Notes: generated by a model from the sequence alone, not told the origin. A stretch of 64,000 nt of DNA from Apostichopus japonicus (GCF_037975245.1 NC_092563.1:3605001-3669000), one strand, 5' to 3'; counted from the first letter of the stretch, positions 37,923 through 49,306 are shown. Numbers and translations are program-made.

Positions 37923-40900
37923 ATGGAGAGAATTCTCAGACCAGAGAGACTAGAGACTGACCCAAATTCGAACAGTGCTTCGAAGGAGTGGGCTCACTGG
38001 ATCAAAACATTCGAAAATTTCGTGCAAGTACTACCAACGCCTAGTACGGGTGAGATTGATAAACTTAGTATACTGACTAATTTCGTATCACCACGAATAT
38101 ACGAAACTATCTCAGAGTGCACTACATACGGAGCTGCACTAAAGATCTTGAAGGAACTTTATTTGAAACCAACAAGTGAAATATTTGCTAGACATAGGCT
38201 TGCTACGCGTAAACAAAATGCAGGGGAATCACTCGACGAGTATCTTCAGACACTTAAAGCATTAGCTAAAGAATGTGACTTTAAAGCGGTAACGGCAGAA
38301 CAAAACCGAAATGAATATATTCGAGACTCGTTCATTAGTGGGTTGTACTCGCAAATTATTAGACAGCGGTTACTAGAAAATAAGAAATTAGATTTGCAGA
38401 CAATGTTCGACCAAGCTAGGTCACTTGAGGCGGCTCAAAAGAATTCAGAATCTTACAGCTGTGGTTCAACAATAGGTGCAGAAAACTCATCTGTAAGTGC
38501 AGCTGCCCGCGTAAGCAAGCAATCACAAGAATCACTTCGGGGAGCTAGTTTCGGCGCTCCTGGCAAGTGTTATTTCTGTGGCTACAAAAGACATCCTCGT
38601 TCAGAATGCCCTGCACGAGATGAGGACTGTAACAATTGTGGCAAAAAGGGTCATTTTTGGAAAATGTGCCGGTCATCGCAAAATGCTAACTCCCAAAGGG
38701 CCTCTACAGCTTCAGCTTTGTTTGACAGACCAACAATTGCGTCAGCTGGGACATCCCTGACTAGATCAATGATAGAAATTAAGGTTAACGGTAAAATCGC
38801 TAACTGTCTGGTTGATAGTGGAAGTACCGATAGCTTCATACATCCTGATCTTGTGGAGAAGCTCGGATTGTCCGCGAAGCGAGCAGAATTGTCAGTTCGT
38901 ATGGCAGCCACATCTTTTGAACAAAAGTCCTCTCAAAAGTGTGAAGTTTTAATCGAGCTAAATAGTCAGCAGTATCCAAAAACACAGCTATATATTATGT
39001 CGGATCTCTGCGCCGATGTCCTGTTAGGACTAGATTTCCAAATAAAGCATGAACGCGTCATCTTGGAGTACGGTGGCGCATTGCCTCCGTTGGTACTGTG
39101 TGCTTTTGCCGATGCTAAGCTGGACCAGCAGGGAAATGAACCTCTAGTCGCTATGGAGGTTGACCCTGTTAAACCTTTTGCTAATCTGGCAGCTGATTGT
39201 AAACCCATTGCAACAAAGTCTCGACGATACAGCGCGGATGATAGACATTTCATAAGTAGCGAAGTCCAACGATTGCTAAAAGAAGGAATAATTGAGCCAA
39301 GTAACTCACCCTGGAGGGCCCAAGTGGTGGTAACGAAAAACGACAACCACAAGAAACGGCTGGTCATAGACTATTCGGAGACAATAAATCGCTATACGCT
39401 GCCAGACAGCTACCCACTGCCCCGCATTGATGACATTGTGAACAGTATCGCCCGGTACAAAGTTTTCAGTACATTCGATCTGCGCAGTGCTTACCACCAA
39501 ATACCCTTACAGCCCGAGGATAGACTATATACTGCCTTTGAGGCTGATAGGGGCCTATACCAGTATACTAGGCTCCCATTCGGGATAACAAATGGAGTTC
39601 CCTGTTTCCAGAGAGAAATTGATAATTTTATCAAGGAAGAGGGCCTCGAGGCAACGTTTGCCTATCTAGATGATGTAACAGTAGGAGGTGCGAATGAAGC
39701 CGAATTAGTACGAAACCAAGCGAAATTCCTGGATGCCGCTCGTCGAAAGAACATTACCTTTAACGAAAACAAAAGCGTTATCGCGACTAAGCAACTGAGT
39801 ATCCTAGGGTATGTAATTGAAGATGGAGAATTGCGACCTGACCCCGAGCGGCTCCGCCCTTTGAAGGAACTGCCTATCCCCCAGAATTTGAAGGCCCTTC
39901 GACGTTGTATGGGAATGTTTGCTTATTACGCCCGCTGGATACCTAACTTTTCTTCCAAAATTAAACCACTGACTGAATCCCCCACATTTCCTTTGGGGGA
40001 GGAGGCTGTGAAAGCCTTTGATCGTCTGAAAGCAGACATTGAAAACTCTGTAGTAACGGCAATTGATGAAACTATTCCTTTCGAAGTGGAAACAGATGCC
40101 TCAGGAGTAGCTATAGCAGCGACACTAAATCAAGCTGGACGGCCAGTCGCCTTTTTCTCCCGTCCGTTGAATGGAGCTGAGAAGAATCACCCAGCAGTTG
40201 AGAAGGAAGCACTAGCTATCATTGAAGCAGTCCGCCATTGGTCATATTACCTAATCGGCAGGCGGTTTAAACTGACGACTGACCAAAAGTCTGTCAGTTA
40301 TGTATTTGACATTCAGCACAAGGGCAAGATAAAGAATGAGAAAATGAGGCGTTGGAGAATAGAACTTTCGTGTTTCACGTTTGATATCGTCTATCGCCCA
40401 GGAAGTGAAAACATTCCACCCGACACATTGACTAGAGCATTCTGTTCGGCAATTAGCATAGAAGACAATTTCGCTGAGCTTCACAATGCGTTGTGTCATC
40501 CAGGAGTTACTAGAATGTGGCACTTCATCAAATCGAAGAACCTTCCATTCGGGATAGAGGAAGTGAGGAAGATGACAGCAGCTTGTAAGGTCTGTGCAAA
40601 GCTTAAACCCAGATTTTACAAGCCTTGTAATTCACCCCTAGTTAAGGCTACTCAACCCTTTGAGAGGCTCAACATAGACTTTAAGGGACCACTGCCTAGC
40701 ACCAATAGAAATATTTACTTTCTGACAGTAGTCGATGAGTTTTCAAGATTTCCGTTTATTTTCCCATGTTCCGATATGACGTCGTCAACAGTTATTGCTT
40801 GCCTCTGTCAGGTTTTCTCCCTATTCGGAACCCCAGCATACATCCACTCTGACAGGGGGGCAGCATTCTTGAGTAAGGAACTTACTGAATTTCTTATGTT

Positions 40901-41390
40901 GAGGGGTGTGGCATGTAGTAGAACGACAAGCTATAACCCTCAAGGTAACGGTCAAACTGAGAGGTACAATGGGATAGTTTGGAAAACAATAATGTTAGCC
41001 CTAGAAACAAGAGGACTACCTGCTAAGCACTGGCAGGAAGTCCTACCTGATGCCCTACACTCAGTTCGGTCCCTCGTGTGTACTACTACTAATCAAACAC
41101 CACACGAGAGATTTTTTAAGTTCCACAGGAGATCCTCCTCTGGGGTCTCTGTCCCTTCCTGGCTTTGCTCGCCAGGTCCTGTGCTTGTTAAACGTCATGT
41201 TCGTGCTCATAAAACGGATCCACTAGTCGATGAGGCTGAGCTCATTCAGGCTAACCCCCAGTATGCTCATGTCCGTTTTCAGGACGGCAGAGAATCGACA
41301 GTCTCACTCCGTCATCTAGCCCCTGTTGGTGTGGTAGAGAATAATGACCTCAGGGGGGGCCTAAGGGCGGAAATGGAACTGAACTTTTAG
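37923..41390 (+). CDS. Gag-Pol polyprotein of the Ty3/gypsy element
   Basis: A single 1155-codon frame with no stop. Order: Gag-like N-terminal region (1 to ~200), two CCHC zinc knuckles (about 216-249, [14 protein letters not shown] and [14 protein letters not shown]), aspartic protease ([10 protein letters not shown], Asp at ~298), reverse transcriptase ([19 protein letters not shown] at 581-584), RNase H (VETDASG, Asp725), integrase zinc-binding region ([14 protein letters not shown]) and integrase catalytic D919, D977, E1013 (D-x35-E). Protease, RT, RNase H, integrase order is that of Ty3/gypsy. The frame stops at a TAG at 41388. A basic tail typical of such polyproteins, ending PPDRLDL, lies in another frame (stop at ~41548) beyond a seven-G run near 41353, so the very C-terminus is frameshifted. 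All catalytic residues seen are intact. Confidence 0.96.
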   Translation: MERILRPERLETDPNSNSASKEWAHWIKTFENFVQVLPTPSTGEIDKLSILTNFVSPRIYETISECTTYGAALKILKELYLKPTSEIFARHRLATRKQNAGESLDEYLQTLKALAKECDFKAVTAEQNRNEYIRDSFISGLYSQIIRQRLLENKKLDLQTMFDQARSLEAAQKNSESYSCGSTIGAENSSVSAAARVSKQSQESLRGASFGAPGKCYFCGYKRHPRSECPARDEDCNNCGKKGHFWKMCRSSQNANSQRASTASALFDRPTIASAGTSLTRSMIEIKVNGKIANCLVDSGSTDSFIHPDLVEKLGLSAKRAELSVRMAATSFEQKSSQKCEVLIELNSQQYPKTQLYIMSDLCADVLLGLDFQIKHERVILEYGGALPPLVLCAFADAKLDQQGNEPLVAMEVDPVKPFANLAADCKPIATKSRRYSADDRHFISSEVQRLLKEGIIEPSNSPWRAQVVVTKNDNHKKRLVIDYSETINRYTLPDSYPLPRIDDIVNSIARYKVFSTFDLRSAYHQIPLQPEDRLYTAFEADRGLYQYTRLPFGITNGVPCFQREIDNFIKEEGLEATFAYLDDVTVGGANEAELVRNQAKFLDAARRKNITFNENKSVIATKQLSILGYVIEDGELRPDPERLRPLKELPIPQNLKALRRCMGMFAYYARWIPNFSSKIKPLTESPTFPLGEEAVKAFDRLKADIENSVVTAIDETIPFEVETDASGVAIAATLNQAGRPVAFFSRPLNGAEKNHPAVEKEALAIIEAVRHWSYYLIGRRFKLTTDQKSVSYVFDIQHKGKIKNEKMRRWRIELSCFTFDIVYRPGSENIPPDTLTRAFCSAISIEDNFAELHNALCHPGVTRMWHFIKSKNLPFGIEEVRKMTAACKVCAKLKPRFYKPCNSPLVKATQPFERLNIDFKGPLPSTNRNIYFLTVVDEFSRFPFIFPCSDMTSSTVIACLCQVFSLFGTPAYIHSDRGAAFLSKELTEFLMLRGVACSRTTSYNPQGNGQTERYNGIVWKTIMLALETRGLPAKHWQEVLPDALHSVRSLVCTTTNQTPHERFFKFHRRSSSGVSVPSWLCSPGPVLVKRHVRAHKTDPLVDEAELIQANPQYAHVRFQDGRESTVSLRHLAPVGVVENNDLRGGLRAEMELNF

Positions 41391-41597
41391 TTGATAGTAG
41401 GGATTTGACTGAGGAAGCCCCAAGTGTTGATAAAAAAAGCTCTATCCCAGTGGGTTGTGAAGCTGAAGATAGTTTGGCTGTAAAAGAGACTTTAAGCATA
41501 AGGCGTTCAGCGAGGAAGGGTAAACCTCCTGATCGTTTGGACCTTTAACATACTTCTATGTCGAACGTTGTCAAGTGTTTTTCTGGTTTCTCTTTTA

Positions 41598-41608
41598 GAT
41601 GGGGAGAA
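41598..41608 (+). promoter_or_regulatory. Polypurine tract
   Basis: GATGGGGAGAA lies immediately before the 3' LTR and is the expected plus-strand primer site. Confidence 0.7.
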
Positions 41609-41802
41609 TGTGGTGTTATTGTATTATATTGTATTATATTGTTAATCTTAGCTGTAGGTGTTTTTGACATTTACGGCCTTCCATGCATTATTCTGCCTTA
41701 TACGTGTTATATACTTGGGTTCGTTTTGCTGGTTGTGTTTTGTTGTTTAAAACCTCATTAAAGGTGTAATCAAATGAATCAGTCGTCGTCATTATTACTA
41801 CA
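41609..41802 (+). repeat. 3' LTR
   Basis: 194 bp, one difference from the 5' LTR by eye, followed by the TCCTT duplication. Confidence 0.95.
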
Positions 41803-42016
41803 TCCTTAATAAGGTTTCATGGATCACACTGACATAGTGTGCCTACTTGTCAGTGTTGTCAACTGAGCACAGGGCTGATGACATCATTCAGTTTGTTATT
41901 ATGCAGACAGCAAATGGCCATAATGATAATTATTAATTGTAACTTATTCTTCATACTGCCCTTACTGGCCTTACCTGAACAGTGATGTATAAAAATGCAA
42001 GAAGTCGTTAAGCTTT

Positions 42017-42805
42017 TCATTTAAGAATCGTTTCAGCCTGTCCTATTTCAAACAGATGATTGGCAGGTTTCCACGTTACATAGCTTATCAAAATGGAGCT
42101 GTTCTGTAAAGCAAGAAAATCACACATATGCATGCATACAAACACACTCATATAACAATTTCTGAATATCTTTTCAGCTGCCCAAAGGTACTGGAATGCA
42201 AGCTCTGTTGGGTGAATTAAAAAACCCTCATTGTACTCTTTTATTATGGTCGGCATAGCTAACCAGCAATGATGGTAATGTGGATTTGACAGTGCCTAGA
42301 CAAGAATTCAATAGCAGCTTTGTGTTGAAGTGGGTTCAACTTGCTCAAGGCCATGACAGGATGACAACTAGACATCAGGATGAATTATCTGTTGCAGAGC
42401 TCTATAAACCAGGCAGTTGTTAAAACATCCATTGGGTGACCCTCACAGTCTACCAGGCACTGCATCGCAGAAGCAAAATGAAGTGTGTGTGATACCTTCA
42501 TCTTATGAGAGTGGAATGGTATCAGTGTGGCCTCTGTCAATTTGGCTTCAAGTCTTTGTTTTCTTGAAAACTGAGAAGATCTTTCAGTGGTTTCACACTG
42601 ACCTCTGTACTTGACAATTCATGTGTATTTGCCAGCTCAGGAGGAAGCCAGATTTTAATTACATTAACCAATGCTGACTTTTTTTGGACATGTGGTACAT
42701 CTGCAAGGAGGTGAAGGAAGCAGTTGGAGTTGCATGGATGTGGAATCTTGTTGATAGTCTGGCAGTCTTATCCACAGATTATCCCAAAGCTTCTCCACAT
42801 TGCCC
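42017..42805 (-). pseudogene. Decayed transposase-like frames in copy A
   Basis: This is the inverted counterpart of 46985-47770. Short frames match between the arms almost residue for residue, but stops occur in the same places in both, so the element had already lost coding capacity before it was doubled. Confidence 0.4.
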
Positions 42806-43069
42806 CATTCATTACTTATTACATTGATAAACTTGAAAATTGCAGGAATCTAACGAAGCACCCATCAAGGGAATTTGTTTGTATAATTATTGAAAGCTGT
42901 GACCTTCTGATGTGACAGACTAATGTGAAATAAAGGGCAGTAGATTACCTTGTAAATGAACCTTGTTATTGTTTGATTGTATCTAATGTTTGCAATTTCT
43001 AATTTTAAGTTGCATGCTACCAATTGAAACATAATTCTTTCTCTATTAATGTGATATAAATACTTCTCC

Positions 43070-43350
43070 TTAAAGGGTGTGAAGACTCCCGCACAAAGAA
43101 ACGTCTCATGCCGGTTATCTGACCTAGTTTCGAATGCGGTGTCACAGAAGTGTTAGACACCACCATTGATCCCAGAAAATACACACACAGCTTGCTACCA
43201 TCTGTAAATAGACATTAGTGTACAGTCAATACAACATCACGGTCAATACCCACAAAACAGTGCACATAGCAGCGTGGACGTCTCAGGTCTAGATAAAAGA
43301 TAACAAGGTATCAGGTTTCATTACTGTCTGCATTTTCTAGCGACACAAAA
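43070..43350. mobile_element. TTAA MITE, truncated copy in arm A
   Basis: It begins TTAAAGGGTGTGAAGACTCC and matches the full copy in arm B (46353-46715, inverted). It ends abruptly at CTAGCGACACAAAA, the edge of the ~0.9-kb deletion in arm A. Confidence 0.8.
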
Positions 43351-44419
43351 CCATACCATAATTAGCCTTGGCCTAGTGATCTTAGAAATGTAGCCTAGGC
43401 CCCTGCTACTTTGATAAATGATAGTTGACTGCATCCAAATTAAACCAAGGCCTAGGCTATACTTTTGAAGAAGAAAAAATTAGGCTGAATTCATGTTAGC
43501 CTAAAAAGGCTAGGCCAATGCTGACAATTAACACAACCAAGATCATTTAACCATTTGGGCACTTGTTTATGGCATACTGAAAGGGTCTATATAATTAGGC
43601 CTGTATGTGTACACAACCCACAAGTTGCCAATGAGTATAGACCTAGCCTAACTAGTTTAGGCCTAGGCTACTTTGTTTTCCTTAGGCCTAGTTTAATTGG
43701 GCCTTATACTGTGCCATATTATGTTATGTGCTATAACAGTTGTAGTAATAGCAAGAATGGTCCAGGTCTAACTAAGCCCAGGCTTAACTTATGCTTTGGG
43801 CTTAACTAAGGAATAGGGCTTTACGTGATGCCTAGAGGCTAGCCCACCCTTTTACATTAAACTAAAAGTGATACTTTTTTAGGCTAGGCATACAATAACT
43901 AGGAATTAGGATAACTATGTGCGACTGAAACTGTCATGCCTATGATTAGGAGAGCTGGCATAATGAAATCGAATTTGTGGATCGTAAAACGAGAGAGAAT
44001 AGCCATGAATGTAATTATAGAAACCAGTCTGAACGTAAAATTCTCGCATTGCTTGTACATTACTCGTATTACACTAGGGCCTATGGCTAGTATGGGCCCA
44101 GGCTACACAGACTTTTTTTCATTAGATCTCCATCTTGTTCTTTCTACTTCCAAAAAAATCCTCTTCTTTGATGGTCAGTCGGAAAATCAAACAACAATAT
44201 CCATGTTCTGACCGATTGCAGCATCCCCAGCACTATTTCTTTCATAATTTCGTACTTTTTTCGTGTACACAAACGATAGTCTATACACTGTGGGTATGCG
44301 TGTCGTCTGCTATAAAGTTTTCAAGTGGACCTATTTTACCACCCTGTGTGGGCGTTTTCCCTCTCGACCAATCCAAATCGGTTACATGGTTGGCCAAACT
44401 CTCTATATATACGGCTCTG

Positions 44420-44427
44420 CTCTTTAC
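44420..44427. other. 8-bp spacer at the palindrome centre
   Basis: CTCTTTAC sits between the inner ends of copies A and B. It is the exact reverse complement of the outer target-site duplication GTAAAGAG (36661-36668 and 49074-49081). Confidence 0.9.
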
Positions 44428-45510
44428 CAGAGCCGTATATAGAGAGAGTTTGGCCAACCATGTAACCGATTTGGATTGGTCGAGAGGGAAAACGCCCACA
44501 CAGGGTGGTAAAATAGGTCCACTTGAACACTTTATAGCAGACGACACGCATACTCACAGTGTATAGACTATCGTTTGTGTAAACGAAAAAAGTACGAAAT
44601 TATGAAAGAAATGGTGCTGGGGATGCTGCAATCGGTCAGAACATGGATATTGTTGTTTGATTATCCGACTGACCATAAAAGAAGAGGAATTTTTTGGAAG
44701 TAGAAAGAACGAGATGGAGATCTAATGAAAAAAAGTCTGTGTAGCCTAGGCCCATACTAGCCATAGGCCCTAGTGTAATACGAGTAAAGTACAAGCAATG
44801 CGAGAATTTTACGTTCAGGCTGGTTTCTGTAATTACATGCATGGCTATTCTCTCTCGTTTTACGATCCACAAATTCGATTTCATTATGCCAGCTCTCCTA
44901 ATCATAGGCATGGCAGTTTCAGTCGCACATATAGTTATCCTAATTCCTAGTTATTGTATGCCTAGGCTATGCCTAGCCTAAAAAAGTATCACTTTTAGTT
45001 TAATGTAAGAGGGTGGGCTAGCCTCTAGGCATCACGTAAAGCCCTAATCCTTAGTTAAGCCCGAAGCATAAGTTAAGCCTGGGCTTATATTAGACCTGGA
45101 CCATTCCTTCTATTACTACAACTGTTATAGCACATTACATAATATGGCACAGTATAAGGCCCAATTAAACTAGGTCTAAGGAAAACAAAGTAGCCTAGGC
45201 CTAAACTAGTTAGGCTAGGTCTATACTCATTGGCAACTTGTGGGTTGTGTACACATACAGGCCTAATTATATAGACCCTTTTTAGTATGCCATAAACAAG
45301 TGCCCAAATGGTTAAATGATCTTGGTTTGTGTTTATTGTCAGCATTGGCCTAGCCTTTTTAGGCTAACATGAATTCAGCCTAATTTTTTCTTCTTCAAAA
45401 GTATAGCCTAGCCCTTGGTTTAATTTGGATGCAGTCAACTATCATTTATCAAAGTAGCAGGGGCCTAGGCTACATTTCAAAGACCACTAGGCCAAGCCTA
45501 ATTATGGTAC

Positions 45511-46434
45511 TGGTAGCCTAGCCTTAGTCATGCTTATTTCAAAGACTATCCTACACTCTTGTCTTGGTCACTGAATTATCTTAAGAGCCCTGTCACCACA
45601 TGTTGATAAAGAAATGTTCAAACTATTGCGTAGGCCTAGCTTAGGCAATGCACGGTTTCGTTTGACTGTTTTAAAGGTAGACTTGAAAATTTAGTGTTAA
45701 CTGGTATTTCATTAATAAGCAAAACTGTGCATTCCAACGGAGTGCAAATTAAGAGGGGGGGGGGGGGGGGATGCAGTATGATACACCTTTCAAGTTTTAA
45801 CACATTATAAATGCACTTATGCCAGAAAGTCATTGCATCAGTAACACCCACATTGACGATTGAAGTTAAAAAAATCTTTTTAAATTATCTTTAGACAGTA
45901 AATTTTAACTCCCTGAATTTCAGGACTTTTTTACTAATCAAAGGTGACATGTGCTCTGAAGAAAAACTCCTAACATAAAAAGCCACAGTTACCAGACTGT
46001 GATAAAGATGAACCTGGTGAGTGACTACTAGACTGAAATCCAGTTCCTGCAACCACAGCAATAAAGTCTTTGTTTTAATCAATGCACTTGTGTGTTTGAA
46101 ACTTTCAAATGGACACTCAATGGCAGTAGGTTAAGATATAAGGTTTTACCTTCATCATGGAGAGTTGAAGGGAATCTGCCTCATCATCTGAATAATGGAC
46201 TCAAGGATAGCAACAAATCATGATTGGATAATGATTTTGAGCAAGTAAATATCTGGCAATTTGAAAGTTTGTATTATTTTTTTACATATTATTTAAGCTG
46301 TTTAGCTCACACACAAGCAAATGATCAAGTGACAACAACCGATGCAGTATATTTAAAGGTATTGAAGACTCGCCCTAAACCGCATGCCGCGCTCTGAAAA
46401 AGTTTACTTTCCGTTGCTTGCAAGTGAAGTTTTT
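45511..46434. other. Segment of copy B deleted from copy A
   Basis: In A the sequence jumps from CTAGCGACACAAAA (43350) to CCATA.CATAATTAG. In B the same two points are separated by these ~925 bp. The segment holds a G homopolymer near 45755 and short frames without recognisable domains. Confidence 0.75.
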
Positions 46435-46715
46435 TTTGTGTCGCTACAAAATGCAGACAGTAATGAAACCTGATACCTTGTTATCTTTTATCTAGACCTG
46501 AGATGTCCACGCTGCTATGTGCACTGTGTTGTGGGTATTGACCGTGATGTTTGTATTGACTGTACACTAATGTCTACTTACAGATGGTAGCAAGCTGTGT
46601 GTGTATTTTCTGGGATCAATGGTGGTGTCTAACACTTCTGTGACACCGCATTCGAAACTAGGTCAGATAACCGGCATGAGACGTTTCTTTGTGCGGGAGT
46701 CTTCACACCCTTTAA
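46353..46715. mobile_element. TTAA MITE, complete copy (363 bp)
   Basis: Ends TTAAAGGTATTGAAGACTCGC and GCGGGAGTCTTCACACCCTTTAA are imperfect inverted repeats, each closing with TTAA. Same family as 21383-21727. Confidence 0.85.
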
Positions 46716-46984
46716 GGAGAAGTATTTATATCACATTAATAGAGAAAGAATTATGTTTCAATTGGTAGCATGCAACTTAAAATTAGAAATTGCAAACATT
46801 AGATACAATCAAACAATAACAAGGTTCATTTACAAGGTAATCTACTGCCCTTTATTTCACATTAGTCTGTCACATCAGAAGGTCACAGCTTTCAATAATT
46901 ATACAAACAAATTCCCTTGATGGGTGCTTCGTTAGATTCCTGCAATTTTCAAGTTTATCAATGTAATAAGTAATGAATGGGGCA

Positions 46985-47770
46985 ATGTGGAGAAGCTTTG
47001 GGATAATCTGTGGATAAGACTGCCAGACTATCAACAAGATTCCACATCCATGCAACTCCAACTGCTTCCTTCACCTCCTTGCAGATGTACCACATGTCCA
47101 AAAAAAAAGTCAGCATTGGTTAATGTAATTAAAATCTGGCTTCCTCCTGAGCTGGCAAATACACATGAATTGTCAAGTACAGAGGTCAGTGTGAAACCAC
47201 TGAAAGATCTTCTCAGTTTTCAAGAAAACAAAGACTTGAAGCCAAATTGACAGAGGCCACACTGATACCATTCCACTCTCATAAGATGAAGGTATCACAC
47301 ACACTTCATTTTGCTTCTGCGATGCAGTGCCTGGTAGACTGTGAGGGTCACCCAATGGATGTTTTAACAACTGCCTGGTTTATAGAGCTCTGCAACAGAT
47401 AATTCATCCTGATGTCTAGTTGTCATCCTGTCATGGCCTTGAGCAAGTTGAACCCACTTCAACACAAAGCTGCTATTGAATTCTTGTCTAGGCACTGTCA
47501 AATCCACATCACCATCATTGCTGGTTAGCTATGCCGACCATAATAAAAGAGTACAATGAGGGTTTTTTAATTCACCCAACAGAGCTTGCATTCCAGTACC
47601 TTTGGGCAGCTGAAAAGATATTCAGAAATTGTTATATGAGTGTGTTTGTATGCATGCATATGTGTGATTTTCTTGCTTTACAGAACAGCTCCATTTTGAT
47701 AAGCTATGTAACGTGGAAACCTGCCAATCATCTGTTTGAAATAGGACAGGCTGAAACGATTCTTAAATGA
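46985..47770 (+). pseudogene. Decayed transposase-like frames in copy B
   Basis: Frames at 46987-47250, about 47288-47403 (TTAWFIELCNR, then a stop), about 47404-47520 (MSSCHPVMALSKLN) and 47531-47770 read as successive pieces of one degenerate protein. The W-F-x-x-x-x-x-R and ALSKLN pieces have the flavour of the C-terminal half of P/THAP9-type transposases, but this is from memory and weak. Several stops and shifts rule out a working enzyme. Confidence 0.4.
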
Positions 47771-48955
47771 AAAGCTTAACGACTTCTTGCATTTTTATAC
47801 ATCACTGTTCAGGTAAGGCCAGTAAGGGCAGTATGAAGAATAAGTTACAATTAATAATTATCATTATGGCCATTTGCTGTCTGCATAATAACAAACTGAA
47901 TGATGTCATCAGCCCTGTGCTCAGTTGACAACACTGACAAGTAGGCACACTATGTCAGTGTGATCCATGAAACCTTATTAAGGACATGACCGTATAGTAT
48001 ATATGTTAATGGAAAATACATAAGCTACAACATACACCAGTATTCAGTTGTTGCCGGGGTTTTTTTCTCGACAGACCCATTCAATCTGTTGCACCTACTA
48101 TAGCCTAGTACTACATTCCTGAGAAATTAACACCACAATATCAGTCTTAGGTTTGCCCACAGACTCCCAACTATTGCTAACTCCTACACTCAAGTATATA
48201 GTTTAGTTTAGTAGAAAAAAAGACCAGGAGAGACACTCAAGTCCCCATTAAGGACCCTAAGACTATATGAGAGGAATAAAACCGGGGACATCAAATGTCA
48301 TACCCAATTACAATGCTTAATGTACTCATCCAAAGTATTCTTAAACCCATTCACACTTCTTGCAATTCAACCTTCTCAGGCAAACCATTCCATCCATTCA
48401 CAACCCTTGTATAAGTTGTATTAGACTTTAGAGAAAAAGTTATGCCGAATATTAATCCTACTATGTGTAACTTATGGAGTTTAATACAATGACCTCTGGT
48501 ACAACTACTTTTGGCAAACCTGAAAAGATCAGTGAAGCATAAATTTGCATTTTATGTGTAGGCCTACTTTATTTAATTGAAGGATCTATTAATGTAGGCC
48601 TGATGCTATAGTTGTGCGTCTGTAATCTAGCCTAGCCAGGACTGTAATGTGTGCTTTTCGTTTGTATGACTAAAGTAGGACTAGTAGTATGAGGCGTAAA
48701 ATAAAACAAGTGTAATGACAGGTTTTCAGCTAGTTTTCTATGCATTTCAGGTGTGAAGATAAACGTAAATGTCATTAACTAACGCATACTCTAATTCATT
48801 ACCTGATATCCATTTTGTTCCTCGTATGCCTGTCAAAATCTGACATTCTGAGTCGCTTCGTTTGTTCGCAAGTGTGCAAAGCTGCTATATATTGTGTGTG
48901 GTGTTTTTCGTGTTTCGCGCAACTGGTAACGACAACTGGACCTATTTTGATGCCC

Positions 48956-49002
48956 ATGGTTTGCAACGAGGTAAATGATTCATTTACCTCGTTGATGGTT
49001 TG
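48956..49002. mobile_element. 31-bp perfect palindrome with an 8-bp duplication
   Basis: 48964-48994 is CAACGAGGTAAATGA, a T, and its exact inverse. The flanks ATGGTTTG at 48956-48963 and 48995-49002 are identical. The empty site is preserved in copy A (inverted, about 36719-36730). This looks like the footprint of an excised 8-bp-TSD transposon or a minimal fold-back insert. Confidence 0.8.
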
Positions 49003-49081
49003 CGTGTGACGTCACAAATCGCCAGTTGGCCAAACTCTCTCTATATACGGCTCTGTCTCTATATACGGCTCTGGTAAAGAG

Positions 49082-49160
49082 CTGAAAAGGGCGCCAGCAG
49101 TCCATTTGAGCCCGTCAGGGGGGCATCCGCCCCCCTGACTATATGGACGCTCCGCCACTG
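49082..49160. mobile_element. hAT-type MITE, right half
   Basis: It resumes the MITE begun at 36368 and ends GGACGCTCCGCCACTG. GTTGTCCG follows as its TSD. Confidence 0.85.
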
Positions 49161-49300
49161 GTTGTCCGGGGGAAATTGTCCAGGGGTAGTAGTCCGGGGG
49201 CAGTTGTCCGAGAGCAGATTTCATGGGGGCAGTTGTCCTGGGGTGGGGGCAATTATCCGGGGGAAGGTTTTCAGGGGGAATTTTCCAGAGGAATTGTCCT
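49161..49300. repeat. G-rich minisatellite, right part
   Basis: Continuation of 35940-36367 (GGGGGCAGTTGTCCGAGAGC, GGGGGAATTTTCCAG), degenerating towards 49300. Confidence 0.85.
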
Positions 49301-49306
49301 GATACG

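Larger units (their letters stand above)
37709..41807 (+). mobile_element. Young Ty3/gypsy LTR retrotransposon
   Basis: 4089 bp (37714-41802) flanked by the 5-bp duplication TCCTT (37709-37713 and 41803-41807). The intact target site CATGTCCTTAATAAGG survives in inverted form in copy B near 47982. The two 194-bp LTRs begin TGTGGTG and end ACTACA, and they differ at one base by eye (C/A in GAC.TTTACGG), which implies a recent insertion. One long polyprotein frame fills the interior. Confidence 0.97.
36669..44419 (-). mobile_element. P-superfamily-like DNA transposon, copy A (left arm of a giant palindrome)
   Basis: The ~31-bp terminal inverted repeats start CAGAGCCGTATATAGAGAGA and end TTTGGCCAAC. 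GTAAAGAG at 36661-36668 is the left target-site duplication. A is the inverted copy of B (44428-49073). Without the inserted retrotransposon (37714-41802 plus 5-bp TSD) it is ~3.66 kb. It lacks ~0.9 kb that B keeps at 45511-46434. A CRE-like TGACGTCA is 40 bp from its outer end (36710-36717). The 8-bp TSD and 31-bp TIR match the P superfamily; Mutator-type elements are an alternative. Confidence 0.75.
44428..49073 (+). mobile_element. P-superfamily-like DNA transposon, copy B (right arm of the palindrome)
   Basis: 4646 bp. The inner end starts CAGAGCCGTATATAGAGAGA. The outer end is the inverse, with an extra ~18-bp copy of the terminal ACGGCTCTG block. GTAAAGAG at 49074-49081 is the right target-site duplication. 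It contains the complete TTAA MITE, decayed transposase-like frames and a 31-bp palindromic micro-insertion (48964-48994). A region rich in TAGGCCTA-type words covers 44900-45650. The left half of B mirrors A to within a few per cent by eye. Confidence 0.75.

Noticed and set aside
44135-44566. 143-codon frame and its mirror copies around 44.4 kb
   Set aside because: They run across the palindrome centre and read the same transposon ends on both strands.
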